Positions 8,094 through 17,667 are shown, counted from the first letter of the stretch. The stretch: DNA of 64,000 nucleotides from an uncultured Clostridia bacterium (GCA_934168305.1 CAKPNF010000007.1:14998-78997); one strand, 5' to 3'. Notes: generated by a model from the letters alone, not told the origin. Numbers and translations: made by a program.

Positions 8094-8141
8094 ATTATAT
8101 CATATTATAAAAAAAGTCAATAAAAAGGAGAAGATAAAAAA

Positions 8142-9068
8142 ATGGAAAATAAAGTATTAATATTTGGACACAAAAACCCAGACACAGACACAATCTGCTC
8201 AGCAATGGTAAAAGAAATTTTATATAAAAAAAATGGATGTGAAAAATCAAAAGCAGTAAGATTAGGAAATGTAAATAAAGAAACACAATATGTGTTAAAC
8301 TATTTAGGACTAGAAGCACCAAAATTAATAGAAAAAGTTGAAGAAGGACAAGAAGTAATATTAGTAGACCACAACGAATTCAACCAAAGTGTAGAAGGAA
8401 TAGAAAAGGCAAAAATTTTAGAAGTAGTAGACCACCACAGAATAGCAAACTTTGAAACATCAGAACCATTATACTACACAGCAAGACCATTTGGATGTAC
8501 ATCAACAATTTTATACAAAGAATTCAAAAACAGAAATATAGAAATAGAAAGAACAGAAGCCATATTAATGGCAAGTGCAATAATTTCTGATACATTATTA
8601 TTAAAATCACCAACAACAACAAAACATGACATTAAAGCATTAGAAGAATTAGGAAAAATAGCTGATATAAACATAGAAGAATATGGATTAGAAATGTTAA
8701 AAGCAGGAACAGATTTAGATGACTTTTCAGCAGAAGAATTAATAAATTTAGACGCAAAAAGCTTAGATAAAGACGGAACAAAATTTGTTATAGCACAAGT
8801 AAATACAGTAAGTATAGAAGATGTTTTAAAAAGACAAAATGAATTAGAAAACGCGATGAATAAAGAAATTACAGAAAAAGGATTATCATTATTTGTATTA
8901 GCAATAACAGACATATTAAACAGTAATTCTAAAATAATAGCATTAGGTTCAAAAACAGATGCAGTAGAAAAAGCATTTAATACAAAACTAGAAAATAATA
9001 CAGCTTTTCTAGAAGGTGTTGTTTCAAGAAAAAAACAACTATTGCCATTCATAGATAAAAATATTTAA
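8142..9068 (+). CDS. ppaC: manganese-dependent (family II) inorganic pyrophosphatase
   Basis: The 308-residue protein has the DHH phosphoesterase motifs of family II pyrophosphatases: GHKNPDTDTICSA near residues 9-21, the DHNE element at about 75, and VDHHRI at about 97. The C-terminal DHHA2 domain ends with VSRKKQLLPF, the Arg-Lys-Lys segment that binds pyrophosphate. It hydrolyses PPi from biosynthesis using Mn2+ or Co2+. Length is normal for the short form without CBS domains, so no nucleotide regulation is expected. It has its own promoter and an AAGGAG site. mfd follows after 39 bp without an obvious terminator, so read-through is likely. Confidence 0.95.
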   Translation: MENKVLIFGHKNPDTDTICSAMVKEILYKKNGCEKSKAVRLGNVNKETQYVLNYLGLEAPKLIEKVEEGQEVILVDHNEFNQSVEGIEKAKILEVVDHHRIANFETSEPLYYTARPFGCTSTILYKEFKNRNIEIERTEAILMASAIISDTLLLKSPTTTKHDIKALEELGKIADINIEEYGLEMLKAGTDLDDFSAEELINLDAKSLDKDGTKFVIAQVNTVSIEDVLKRQNELENAMNKEITEKGLSLFVLAITDILNSNSKIIALGSKTDAVEKAFNTKLENNTAFLEGVVSRKKQLLPFIDKNI

Positions 9069-9107
9069 TAATATAAGACAGAACTTAATATTTAGGAGAC
9101 GTATATT

Positions 9108-12100
9108 ATGAATACAATAATAGGAGAACTTGGAAAGTCTAAAAAATTTGTAGACTTAAGCAAACAAATAGAAAATACACAAAGCCCGATATCAGTATCG
9201 GGCTTAACTAGCGTTGGGATGGCAGAAATAATAACAAGTATTAAAGGTTATAATAAAAAGCCGATTTTACTTGTAACATACAACGAAATACAAGCAAAAA
9301 GAATGTTAGAAAATATAAAAGCATTTGATGCAGAAAATGTAGTGTTATTTCCTAAAAAAGAAATTGTAACATACGACTATGTTGCAGAAAGCAAAGACTT
9401 GCCATATGAGAGAATAGAAACTTTAAATAAAATAAATGAAAAAAAGAATGTAATTGTAGTAACAACCATAGAAGCATTAATGCAAAAGTTACCACCAAAA
9501 AAAGTATTATTTAAAGACATACTAGAATTTAAAGTAGGAGATATATGTAATCTAGAAGATATTAAAAGAAAATTAGTAAATTTAGGATATTCAAGATATG
9601 ACTTAATTGAAGGAAGAGGACAGTTTAGCATAAGAGGAGGAATAATTGATATTTCCCTAGATGAAAAAATAGGTGTAAGAATTGAACTATGGGGAGATGA
9701 AGTCGATTCAATAAGAAACTTCAGTATAAATAGCCAGAGATCAATTAATACATTAGAAAAAGCAACTATACATCCTGCACATGAATATGTATTAGAAGAT
9801 TCAATTGAAAATATATGCAAAAAGATATCACAAACAATAGCAGAAGGAAAAAAAGAGGAAATAATAGAACAAGATATAGAACAAATAAAAGCAGGAAATT
9901 ATATAAGCAAGATAGATAAATACTTTAATGAATTTTACCCAAAACAAGAAAATTTAATAGACTATCTAAATAAAAATAGTTTAATAATATTAGACGAAGT
10001 TGGTAAAGTAGAACAAAGACAAATAAATATTTTAAAAGATATAGAAAATTTAAGTAAAAATCTAGTAGAAAAAGAAAAAGTAATCCCTGAGGCATTAAAC
10101 GACACTACAGCTATAGATTTTGATATGATAGAAAATAGGTATCAAACAATATATTTAGAAAAACAGGATGCAGTAACAAAAAAACAAGCAGAAAGATACT
10201 ATTTTGAATATAGAGAAATAAATTATTATAAAAGTGAAATAGAAAACTTTTTTGAAGATATAAAAAAATGGAGCAAAGAGAAAAAAAGTATTTATGTATT
10301 AGTAGATACAAAAGAAAAAGCAAACAAATTAAAAGAATTATTTGGAAAAGAAAACATTTTATGCAAAATAGAGGAAAAATTAGACAAGACAATAATAGTA
10401 AAATCAACAGAGAGTATTGTAACAATTGCAATTGGAAAAATATCAGAAGGATTTGAAAATTTTGAAGTTAATCAAGTAGTTGTTTCAGCAAATGATTTAA
10501 TAGATGGAGGAAAAAAGAAAAAGACATTTGCGAATCAAGCATTTAAAGAAGGAGAAAAAGTCGTATTTGCAGATTTAAAAGTTGGAGACTATGTAGTACA
10601 TAAAAATTATGGAATAGGAATTTTTATTGGAGTAAATACAATAACAGCAGATGGGACAACAAAAGATTATATCAAATTAAAGTATAAAAATGATGATATA
10701 TTATATATACCAACAAATCAATTAGACTCTATAAGAAAATATATTGGAGGAGACGCAATAAATCCACCAATAAACAGTATAGGAAGTAAAGATTGGATAA
10801 AAACAAAAGAAAAGGTAAAGAAAAACTTAAGAGCAGTAGCAAGAGAATTAATAGAGCTATATGCGAAAAGAGAAAAAGCCAAGGGATATGCATTTGGCAA
10901 AGACACACCATGGCAACAACAATTTGAAGGACAATTTCCATATCAAGAAACAGATGACCAACTAAGATGTATAGAAGAAGTAAAAAAGGATATGGAAAAT
11001 CAAAGACCTATGGACAGACTTTTATGTGGGGATGTAGGATATGGAAAAACAGAAGTTGCAATAAGGGCAGCGTTTAAAGCTATTATGGACCATAAACAAG
11101 TAGCGTATTTAGTACCAACAACAGTGTTAGCCCAACAACAATATGAAGAATTTAGAGACAGAATGAAAGATTTTCCTATAAAAGTTGATATACTAAACAG
11201 ATTCAAGAGCAAAAAATATCAAGATGAAGTAATAAAAAAACTAAAACTTGGAGAAATTGATGTTGTAATTGGTACACACAGATTATTAAGTAAAGATGTT
11301 GAATTCAAAGACATTGGACTATTAATAATAGACGAAGAGCACAGATTTGGGGTAAAAGCAAAAGAAAAAATAAAACAATATAAATCAAATATAGATGTTT
11401 TAACAATGACAGCAACACCAATACCAAGAACAATGCACATGTCAATAGTTGGAATAAGAGATATGTCAGTAATATACGAACCACCTCATAACAGAAAACC
11501 AGTTCAAACTTATGTGTTGGAATATGACCAAGAAGTAATAAAAGAGGCAATAACAAAAGAATTAGAAAGAGATGGTCAGGTATTTTATATTTATAATAGA
11601 GTAGACACAATACAAAAAAAAGCAGACGAAATATCAAGGCTCGTACCAGAGGCGACTGTAAGTTATGCTCATGGACAGATGACAGGTTCACAAATAGAAG
11701 ATATAATGAAGGATTTTATAGAAAAAAAATCAAATGTATTAGTATGTACAACAATATTAGAGTCTGGAATTGACATACCAAATGCAAATACAATAATAGT
11801 AGAGAATGCAGATAGAATGGGATTAGCAGCACTATATCAAATCAGAGGAAGGGTCGGAAGAGCAGATAAACAAGCCTATGCATATATAACATATAGAAAA
11901 GATAAGATGCTATCAGAAGAAGCGGATAAAAGACTAAAAGCAATAAAAGAATTTACTGAATTTGGCTCAGGATTTAAAATAGCAATGAGAGATTTAGAAA
12001 TAAGAGGAGCAGGAAGTCTACTGGGAGAAATTCAATCAGGACATCTTGAACAAGTTGGATATGATACATATTGTAGCTTATTGGATGAAGTAGTAAAAGA

Positions 12101-12569
12101 AATGCAAGGAATAGAAGTTGAGCCAGAAATAGATATACAAATAGACTTAAATGTTACAAGCTATATACCAGATGAATATATACCAGATTCTGCACAAAAA
12201 ATTGAAATATATCAAGATATTGCATTATGCAAAAGCGAAGAAGATATACAAAATGTTGTAGACGAAATCATTGATAGATTTGGAAACATGCCTTCAGAAT
12301 TAGAAAACTTACTTGATATAGCAAGAATAAAATATCTAGCAAAAGCACAATATATAAATAAAATTTTAAGTAGAAAAACAGCAGTAGTATTTACATTTGA
12401 ACAAAGCAAATTCAATATAGATATACCAAAATTAGTTCAAAAATATAAAAATAAATTGAAATTCTCACCAGGTGTGAAACCTATGATTACACTGGAAATA
12501 GGAACAACTAATGAAAGACAAATATTAAATGATGTAACAGAATTTTTGAGACAGTTGGGACAGTCCTAA
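9108..12569 (+). CDS. mfd: transcription-repair coupling factor
   Basis: This 1153-residue protein is a full-length Mfd. The N-terminal third is UvrB-like (YSRYDLIEGRGQFSIRGGIID). A CarD-like RNA polymerase interaction domain lies at about residues 480-550 (LKVGDYVVHKNYGIG). The superfamily 2 helicase core has Walker A CGDVGYGKTE at about 640, DEEH at about 741 and the QIRGRVGR box near 920. The C-terminal TRCF domain masks UvrA binding. It pushes stalled RNA polymerase off lesions and recruits UvrABC. The last codons (QLGQS) and the stop at 12567-12569 are read from a dispersed inverted repeat, so the natural C-terminus may have been replaced. A 10-bp GC-rich hairpin lies within codons 25-33. 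Confidence 0.97.
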   Translation: MNTIIGELGKSKKFVDLSKQIENTQSPISVSGLTSVGMAEIITSIKGYNKKPILLVTYNEIQAKRMLENIKAFDAENVVLFPKKEIVTYDYVAESKDLPYERIETLNKINEKKNVIVVTTIEALMQKLPPKKVLFKDILEFKVGDICNLEDIKRKLVNLGYSRYDLIEGRGQFSIRGGIIDISLDEKIGVRIELWGDEVDSIRNFSINSQRSINTLEKATIHPAHEYVLEDSIENICKKISQTIAEGKKEEIIEQDIEQIKAGNYISKIDKYFNEFYPKQENLIDYLNKNSLIILDEVGKVEQRQINILKDIENLSKNLVEKEKVIPEALNDTTAIDFDMIENRYQTIYLEKQDAVTKKQAERYYFEYREINYYKSEIENFFEDIKKWSKEKKSIYVLVDTKEKANKLKELFGKENILCKIEEKLDKTIIVKSTESIVTIAIGKISEGFENFEVNQVVVSANDLIDGGKKKKTFANQAFKEGEKVVFADLKVGDYVVHKNYGIGIFIGVNTITADGTTKDYIKLKYKNDDILYIPTNQLDSIRKYIGGDAINPPINSIGSKDWIKTKEKVKKNLRAVARELIELYAKREKAKGYAFGKDTPWQQQFEGQFPYQETDDQLRCIEEVKKDMENQRPMDRLLCGDVGYGKTEVAIRAAFKAIMDHKQVAYLVPTTVLAQQQYEEFRDRMKDFPIKVDILNRFKSKKYQDEVIKKLKLGEIDVVIGTHRLLSKDVEFKDIGLLIIDEEHRFGVKAKEKIKQYKSNIDVLTMTATPIPRTMHMSIVGIRDMSVIYEPPHNRKPVQTYVLEYDQEVIKEAITKELERDGQVFYIYNRVDTIQKKADEISRLVPEATVSYAHGQMTGSQIEDIMKDFIEKKSNVLVCTTILESGIDIPNANTIIVENADRMGLAALYQIRGRVGRADKQAYAYITYRKDKMLSEEADKRLKAIKEFTEFGSGFKIAMRDLEIRGAGSLLGEIQSGHLEQVGYDTYCSLLDEVVKEMQGIEVEPEIDIQIDLNVTSYIPDEYIPDSAQKIEIYQDIALCKSEEDIQNVVDEIIDRFGNMPSELENLLDIARIKYLAKAQYINKILSRKTAVVFTFEQSKFNIDIPKLVQKYKNKLKFSPGVKPMITLEIGTTNERQILNDVTEFLRQLGQS
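9182..9205 (+). other. perfect GC-rich hairpin within the start of mfd
   Basis: AAGCCCGATA and TATCGGGCTT form a perfect 10-bp stem with a TCAG loop, inside the mfd coding sequence about 75 bases from its start. It stands out in this AT-rich region. Confidence 0.6.
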
Positions 12570-12678
12570 TTTGTCTCATAATTTAATCGAATTTTGTCGA
12601 AAGAGTATATATAAAATTATTAAAACAAATTTCGACAAAAAACATGAGACAAATTTGGACTGTCCCAATTGTCTCAAA
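12545..12678 (+). repeat. 134-bp inverted-repeat element spanning the mfd stop codon
   Basis: The left arm (12545-12600) starts TTTGAGACAGTTGGGACAG and the right arm (about 12629-12678) is its inverted copy, ending CCCAATTGTCTCAAA. About 28 AT-rich bases separate the arms. Each arm itself contains a smaller palindrome (GAGACAA...TTGTCTC). The mfd stop codon lies in the left arm, and the next gene starts just after the right arm. A single-arm relative lies at 35216-35277. Confidence 0.85.
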
Positions 12679-12688
12679 AGGGGGAAAT

Positions 12689-13480
12689 ATGCAAGTGATT
12701 TCAAGTAAAGATAATGAATTCATAAAACATATAAAAAAATTAAAAGATAAAAAATATAGAGATATGAACAAAGAATTCGTTATAGAAGGAATTAAATTAA
12801 TAAGAGAAGCAATAGAAGAAAAAGCTGAAATAAAACAAATAATAATATGCGATAATTGTTTAGATTCAGACATAATTCCAAAAGAATTAATGTATGAAAT
12901 TGCAAAGTATGAATGTGTGTATGTTACAGAAAGTATATTTAAAGTAATATCAGATGTAAATACACCACAAGGAATATTAGCTATAATAGGAAGAAATGCA
13001 GGGGAGGCTCAAATAGATTACATGCAAGATATAATAGTAGCTCTTGATGATATTCAAGATCCAGGGAATCTTGGAACAATTTTAAGGACAGTTGATAGTA
13101 TTGGATTGAATCAAATTTTAGTATCAAAAGGAACAGCTGATAGTTATAATCCAAAGGTAGTTCGTTCAACGATGGGAGCAATTTTTAGAGTTAAAATAAT
13201 AGAATGTGAAAATTTAGAAAACACACTAAAGGAAGTAAAAAAACATAAATTCAAATTAGTAGTAACATCGCTACAAACTGAAAAAAGCCTATATGATATT
13301 AATTTTGATAAAAAATTGATTGTTATAGGAAATGAGGCAAATGGAGTTGAACAAAAAATACAAGATTTAGCAGATGAGAAAATTAAAATACCAATGCTAG
13401 GAAAAACAGAAAGTTTAAATGCTTCTGTTGCAACAGGAATAGTTTTATATGAATATGTAAGGCAAAAAATAAAAAAATAA
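12689..13480 (+). CDS. SpoU/TrmH-family RNA 2'-O-methyltransferase
   Basis: This 263-residue protein has an N-terminal SpoU substrate-binding-like region (about 1-100; MQVISSKDNEFIKHIKKLK, ending with the NTPQGILAI turn) and a C-terminal SPOUT knot domain. Motif 1 is LDDIQDPGNLGTILRT, motif 2 IVIGNEANGV, and motif 3 PMLGKTESLNASVATGI. It would methylate a ribose in 23S rRNA or tRNA with S-adenosylmethionine; the specific nucleotide is not evident. ATG 12689 follows AAGGGGGA. An upstream in-frame start at 12644 lies in the repeat element and was rejected. rlmN follows 33 bp downstream, suggesting co-transcription of two RNA-modifying enzymes. Confidence 0.88.
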   Translation: MQVISSKDNEFIKHIKKLKDKKYRDMNKEFVIEGIKLIREAIEEKAEIKQIIICDNCLDSDIIPKELMYEIAKYECVYVTESIFKVISDVNTPQGILAIIGRNAGEAQIDYMQDIIVALDDIQDPGNLGTILRTVDSIGLNQILVSKGTADSYNPKVVRSTMGAIFRVKIIECENLENTLKEVKKHKFKLVVTSLQTEKSLYDINFDKKLIVIGNEANGVEQKIQDLADEKIKIPMLGKTESLNASVATGIVLYEYVRQKIKK

Positions 13481-13513
13481 ATTGATTTTTATCTATAAAG
13501 TAGAGGAAGTAAA

Positions 13514-14545
13514 ATGAAAAATATTAAAGATTATAATTTAGAAGATTTAAAAAAAGAATTAGTAGAAATAGGAGAAAAGCCATTTAGAGCAGTGCAAATA
13601 TTTAAATGGATTTATGAAGAGAAAGTAAAAGAGTTTGATGAAATGACAAACTTATCACTAGACTTAAGAAAAAAATTAAAAGAAAATTACACAATGTGTA
13701 ATTATAATATCATCAGAAAACAAGAATCAAAAGATGGAACTATTAAATATCTATTTGATGTATTAGATGGTAATGCAATAGAAACAGTATTAATGAGCTA
13801 TCATCATGGATACAGTATTTGTGTTTCTTCTCAAATTGGATGTAAAATGGGATGCAAATTTTGTGCATCAACAGGAATTAATTTTGTAAGAAGCTTAACA
13901 TCAGGTGAAATTGTAGAACAAATTTTGGCAGTTGAGCAAGATACTGGTGTTAGAATTTCTAATGTTGTATTTATGGGAATAGGGGAACCATTAAATAATT
14001 ATACAAATGTTGTAAACGCAATTAGAATTATAAACAATCCAAAAGGATTAAACATTGGAGCAAGACATATAAGCGTTTCAACAAGTGGCTTAGTACCAGG
14101 TATCTACAGATTAGCAGAGGAAAATATTCAATGTACTTTGTCTATTTCATTGCATGCAACAAATAATGAAAAAAGAAGTAGTATGATGCCTGTAAATAAT
14201 GCTTTTCCAATTGAAGAATTGATGCAAGCATGCAAGGATTATATTGCAAAAACTAATCGAAGAATTTCTTTTGAATATGCATTGGCAAAAGATAATAATG
14301 ATAATCTTGAGGATGCTAAAGAATTGGTTAAGTTGTTGCATGGAATGTTATGCCACGTTAATTTGATTCCTATTAATAAAATTGAAAATGGTGCTTATTC
14401 TAAGTCTTCTAATGAAAATATTATGAAGTTTAGAGATTATTTGAATGACCATGGAATTGTTGCTACTATTAGAAGAGAACTTGGTTCTGATATTGATGCT
14501 GCATGTGGACAGTTGAGAAGAAAGAACTTGAAAGAAGAAAAGTGA
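13514..14545 (+). CDS. rlmN: 23S rRNA (adenine-2503-C2) / tRNA methyltransferase RlmN
   Basis: This 343-residue radical-SAM enzyme has the cluster motif Cys110, Cys114 and Cys117 (CKMGCKFC) and the methyl-accepting cysteine near the C-terminus in DIDAACGQLR. The GEPLNNY stretch and the SLHATNNEKR region are family-typical. It methylates C2 of A2503 in 23S rRNA and A37 in some tRNAs, tuning decoding accuracy. ATG 13514 is preceded by a weak AGAGGA site. It follows the SpoU methyltransferase gene and ends in a strong hairpin terminator whose stem overlaps the stop codon. The last third uses more TTG, GAT and CTT codons than the first part, a mild shift without an obvious cause. Confidence 0.96.
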   Translation: MKNIKDYNLEDLKKELVEIGEKPFRAVQIFKWIYEEKVKEFDEMTNLSLDLRKKLKENYTMCNYNIIRKQESKDGTIKYLFDVLDGNAIETVLMSYHHGYSICVSSQIGCKMGCKFCASTGINFVRSLTSGEIVEQILAVEQDTGVRISNVVFMGIGEPLNNYTNVVNAIRIINNPKGLNIGARHISVSTSGLVPGIYRLAEENIQCTLSISLHATNNEKRSSMMPVNNAFPIEELMQACKDYIAKTNRRISFEYALAKDNNDNLEDAKELVKLLHGMLCHVNLIPINKIENGAYSKSSNENIMKFRDYLNDHGIVATIRRELGSDIDAACGQLRRKNLKEEK

Positions 14546-14564
14546 ACCAAGGGTTCACTTTTTT
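14539..14564 (+). terminator. terminator after rlmN
   Basis: AAAGTGAACC pairs with GGTTCACTTT around an AAG loop, followed by a T-run. The stem overlaps the rlmN stop codon and uses the GTGAACC sequence also found in the repeat at 18909-18994. It lies between convergent genes. Confidence 0.85.
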
Positions 14565-14580
14565 GCCCAAAGTAGCAATT

Positions 14581-16059
14581 TTATAATATAATACAAATCA
14601 ATCCACCAGAACCTTCATTAACAATACGTTCCAAAGTTTCTTGAAGTTTCAATTGAGCATCTTCTGGCATCTTAGAAAGCTTAGTCTGTAATCCCTCGTT
14701 AACAAGCTCGTGCAAACTTCTTCCAAAAATATTAGATTCCCAAATTTTCTTAGGGTCATCCTCAAAACCAGAAAGCAAGTAATTTACAAGTTCTTCAGAT
14801 TGTTTTTCAGAACCAACAATTGGAGAGACCTCAGTAGTTACATTAGTTTTAATCATGTGTATACTAGGGGCAGTAGCTTTTAATTTAACACCAAATCTAG
14901 AACCTTGTTTAACCATTTCGGGCTCATCAAGAACTAAATCGTCAATTGAAGGAGTAACAATTCCATAACCTTTTGCATTTACTTCTTCCAAAGCATAAGC
15001 AATTTTATCGTACTTTTTCTTAGCAACAGAAAGTTCGGAAATTATACCAAATAAATCACCTTCATTTTCAACAGTTACACCGGTAATTTCTGATAAAACT
15101 TTATAAAATAATTCCTCTTTTACATCAATTTGAACCTTAACATTTCCAGAACCTAATTCAATATTAGTAATGATTGTTCTTGAAATTATCTCAGTTTGAC
15201 TAATCTTTTTAGTACAATTTGGAATATCTTTCAATACATTAATATTTTCAAAAGCTTCCTTAATCTCATTAAATAATTCTGTTTTTATAGGATGGTTAAA
15301 ATCTAAACCATCAATCCAACGTGGAAATTTAATTGCAATCTTTTGTGCTGGAAATTCATATAAAATTTTAGAGAACATTGTATTAATGTCATTTATATTT
15401 AAATTAGTACAATTTATAGGCATTACACTTGTATTATATTTATCTGTTAACTTCTGAGCTAATTCCTGAGTATAGTCAGAAGATGGATTTTCAGAGTTTA
15501 ACAAAATTATAAATGGTTTATTTAAAGCTTTTAATTCAGAAACGACACGCTCTTCAGCTTTTATATAATCTTCTCTTGGTATATCAGTAACAGTTCCATC
15601 AGTTGTAACTAAAATACCAATTGTTGAATGTTCTTCAATTACTTTTTTAGTACCAATTTCAGCAGCTGTTTCAAATGGAATTTCTTCATCAGACCAAGGT
15701 GTTTTTACCATTCTTGGCATATCATCTTCCAAGTATCCAAGACTATTTTCAACCAAATAACCAACACAATCAACTAAACGAGTTTTGAATTTTAAATTAT
15801 TATCTAAAGTAATTTCAATAGCCTCATTTGGAACAAATTTTGGTTCAGTTGTCATTATAGTTCTACCACCAGCACTTTGAGGCAATTCATCTTTTGCTCT
15901 TTCCTTTTTGTATTCATTATCAATATTTGGAATTACAAGTAAATCCATAAAATTCTTAATAAAAGTAGATTTACCAGTACGAACAGGACCCACAACCCCA
16001 ACATAAATGTCACCATCAGTTCTTTTTGCTATGTCCTGATATAAATTTGAACTTTCCAT
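14581..16059 (-). CDS. spoIVA: stage IV sporulation protein A, spore-coat ATPase
   Basis: The 492-residue protein has an N-terminal P-loop (GPVRTGKST, residues 24-32), as expected for SpoIVA, and normal family length. The conserved C-terminus ends GGLICIIL. In Bacillus the protein polymerises on the forespore outer membrane using ATP and forms the basement layer on which the coat is built, so its presence marks an endospore-former. The start follows AAGGAGGT on the minus strand. The upstream region lacks a good sigma-A promoter, consistent with mother-cell sigma-E control, but no clear sigma-E site could be assigned. It is convergent with rlmN and divergent from the pyrophosphorylase gene. 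Confidence 0.96.
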   Translation of the reverse strand: MESSNLYQDIAKRTDGDIYVGVVGPVRTGKSTFIKNFMDLLVIPNIDNEYKKERAKDELPQSAGGRTIMTTEPKFVPNEAIEITLDNNLKFKTRLVDCVGYLVENSLGYLEDDMPRMVKTPWSDEEIPFETAAEIGTKKVIEEHSTIGILVTTDGTVTDIPREDYIKAEERVVSELKALNKPFIILLNSENPSSDYTQELAQKLTDKYNTSVMPINCTNLNINDINTMFSKILYEFPAQKIAIKFPRWIDGLDFNHPIKTELFNEIKEAFENINVLKDIPNCTKKISQTEIISRTIITNIELGSGNVKVQIDVKEELFYKVLSEITGVTVENEGDLFGIISELSVAKKKYDKIAYALEEVNAKGYGIVTPSIDDLVLDEPEMVKQGSRFGVKLKATAPSIHMIKTNVTTEVSPIVGSEKQSEELVNYLLSGFEDDPKKIWESNIFGRSLHELVNEGLQTKLSKMPEDAQLKLQETLERIVNEGSGGLICIIL

Positions 16060-16174
16060 CTATATACCTCCTTTAAAAATTACAATGTTAATTCAATTTA
16101 AATGTTTGTACCACATAACTTTAATTAATTTATATTGCGTATTTTAAATGGATATGACAAGTTTTAAAAAAAAA

Positions 16175-16203
16175 TTGCCAAAATTATAAAAATGTGTTAA
16201 AAT
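16175..16203 (+). promoter_or_regulatory. sigma-A promoter for the UDP-sugar pyrophosphorylase gene
   Basis: TTGCCA (16175-16180) and TAAAAT (16198-16203) are 17 bp apart. The leader to 16355 is about 145 bases, AT-rich and with only weak hairpins. Confidence 0.5.
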
Positions 16204-16355
16204 GACAACATGTAAATTTGTATATAAGAACAAAAAATAATAATATGAATAAAATATAATATCAAATATAAGAATTTATTATTTATTAAATTGATGATAT
16301 TATTTATTTTCTAAACTAATAATATCTAAAATAAATAATAAAGGAAGGATAAAAA

Positions 16356-17603
16356 ATGGATAAAAACGAAGATATAATACAGTTGCTAAAAATATACAAT
16401 CAAGAACATATAATAAAATTATTAGATAGATTAGAAGAAAAACAAAAAGAAGAATTAATAGAACAAATAAACAACATAGATTTTCACCAAATAATAGAAC
16501 TATATGAAAATACAAAAAGAGAAATAGAAATAAAAGAAAATAAAATAGAAGCTATAGAATATTTAGATAAGGAAAAATTAACAAAAAATGAAAAAGAAAA
16601 ATTTGATGAGTTAGGAGAAAAAACAATCATCAGTGGACAATATGCAGTTGTTACAATGGCTGGTGGGCAAGGTACAAGACTTGGACATACAGGACCTAAA
16701 GGAACATTTAAATTAGATGTTTACGGAAAAGGAAAATATTTATTTGAAATTTTAGCTGAAAATTTGAAAGAAGCAAACAAAAAATATAATACAAGTATTC
16801 CTTGGTACATAATGACAAGTAGAGAGAACAATGACCAAACACAAGAATTTCTTGAAAAAAATAATTATTTTGGATATGATAAAAATAATGTAATGTTATT
16901 TGAACAAGGTGAATTACCATTAGTAAATATAGAAGGAAAAATGCTTATAGGAAAAGATTTAAAAATAAAAGAAGCATCTGATGGAAATGGTGGAGTATTT
17001 GCATCACTAAGAAAAACAGGAATGCTTTCAGATATGAAAGAAAGAGGGATTAAGTGGATATTTATAGGTGGAGTTGATAATGCTATTTTAAAAATGGCGG
17101 ATGTTACTTTACTTGGAATGGCAATAGATAAAAATGTACAAATTGCATCAAAATCAGTTGTAAAGGCAAATCCACATGAGAGAGTAGGAGTGTTTTGTAA
17201 AATGAATGGGCATCCAAAAGTTATAGAATATTCTGAATTACCTGAAAAGATGGCTGAAGAAGTTGACAGCAATGGAGAACTTAAATATGGTGAGTCACAT
17301 ATAATGTGTAATTTGTTTACAATTGACGCAGTTGAAAAAATAAGTAAAGAACCATTAATATATCACAGTGCTTTTAAGAAAAATTCTTATATAGATGAAG
17401 ATGGGCAAGAGATTATACCAACAGAACCTAATTCTTATAAATTTGAAGCATTTATATTTGATAGTTTTGAGTTGTTTGATGATATTGCAATTCTTAGAGG
17501 TAAGAGAGAGGATGATTTTGCACCAGTGAAAAATAAAGAAGGTGTAGATAGTCCAAAGACTGCCAAGGAATTATATGAAAAATATTGGGAAAAACAAAAA
17601 TAG
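16356..17603 (+). CDS. UDP-N-acetylglucosamine/UTP-sugar pyrophosphorylase (UAP-like, UDPGP family)
   Basis: The 415-residue protein has the nucleotide-binding loop MAGGQGTRLG at about residues 101-110. It belongs to the UDPGP type 1 family usual in eukaryotes (UAP1/UGP2), not the bacterial GlmU or GalU families. GGVDNAILKMADVTLLG resembles the metal-binding part of the fold, and a Lys in HTGPKGTF is the expected UTP contact. It would form UDP-GlcNAc, UDP-GalNAc or UDP-glucose from UTP and the sugar-1-phosphate for envelope glycans. The first 80 residues are helical and charged, as in UAP proteins. It has its own promoter, an AAGGAAGG site and a strong terminator. The exact sugar cannot be read from sequence. 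Confidence 0.86.
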   Translation: MDKNEDIIQLLKIYNQEHIIKLLDRLEEKQKEELIEQINNIDFHQIIELYENTKREIEIKENKIEAIEYLDKEKLTKNEKEKFDELGEKTIISGQYAVVTMAGGQGTRLGHTGPKGTFKLDVYGKGKYLFEILAENLKEANKKYNTSIPWYIMTSRENNDQTQEFLEKNNYFGYDKNNVMLFEQGELPLVNIEGKMLIGKDLKIKEASDGNGGVFASLRKTGMLSDMKERGIKWIFIGGVDNAILKMADVTLLGMAIDKNVQIASKSVVKANPHERVGVFCKMNGHPKVIEYSELPEKMAEEVDSNGELKYGESHIMCNLFTIDAVEKISKEPLIYHSAFKKNSYIDEDGQEIIPTEPNSYKFEAFIFDSFELFDDIAILRGKREDDFAPVKNKEGVDSPKTAKELYEKYWEKQK

Positions 17604-17622
17604 ATGAATAATTAAAATATGA

Positions 17623-17660
17623 ACAAAACTGCTAGATTATTAGAACTCTAGCAGTTTTGT
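17623..17660 (+). terminator. bidirectional terminator
   Basis: ACAAAACTGCTAGA pairs with TCTAGCAGTTTTGT in a 14-bp perfect stem. It lies between the convergent pyrophosphorylase and M29 aminopeptidase genes and has A/T runs on both sides. Confidence 0.9.
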
Positions 17661-17667
17661 TAGTTAA

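Noticed and set aside
12644..12688. Longer N-terminus of the SpoU methyltransferase from the repeat element
   Set aside because: The added residues are encoded by the dispersed repeat, while AAGGGGGA lies directly before ATG 12689.
16060..16355. sigma-E promoter for spoIVA
   Set aside because: A weak ATATC/CAATATAAA pair exists on the minus strand, but the match is too poor in AT-rich sequence to report as a feature.
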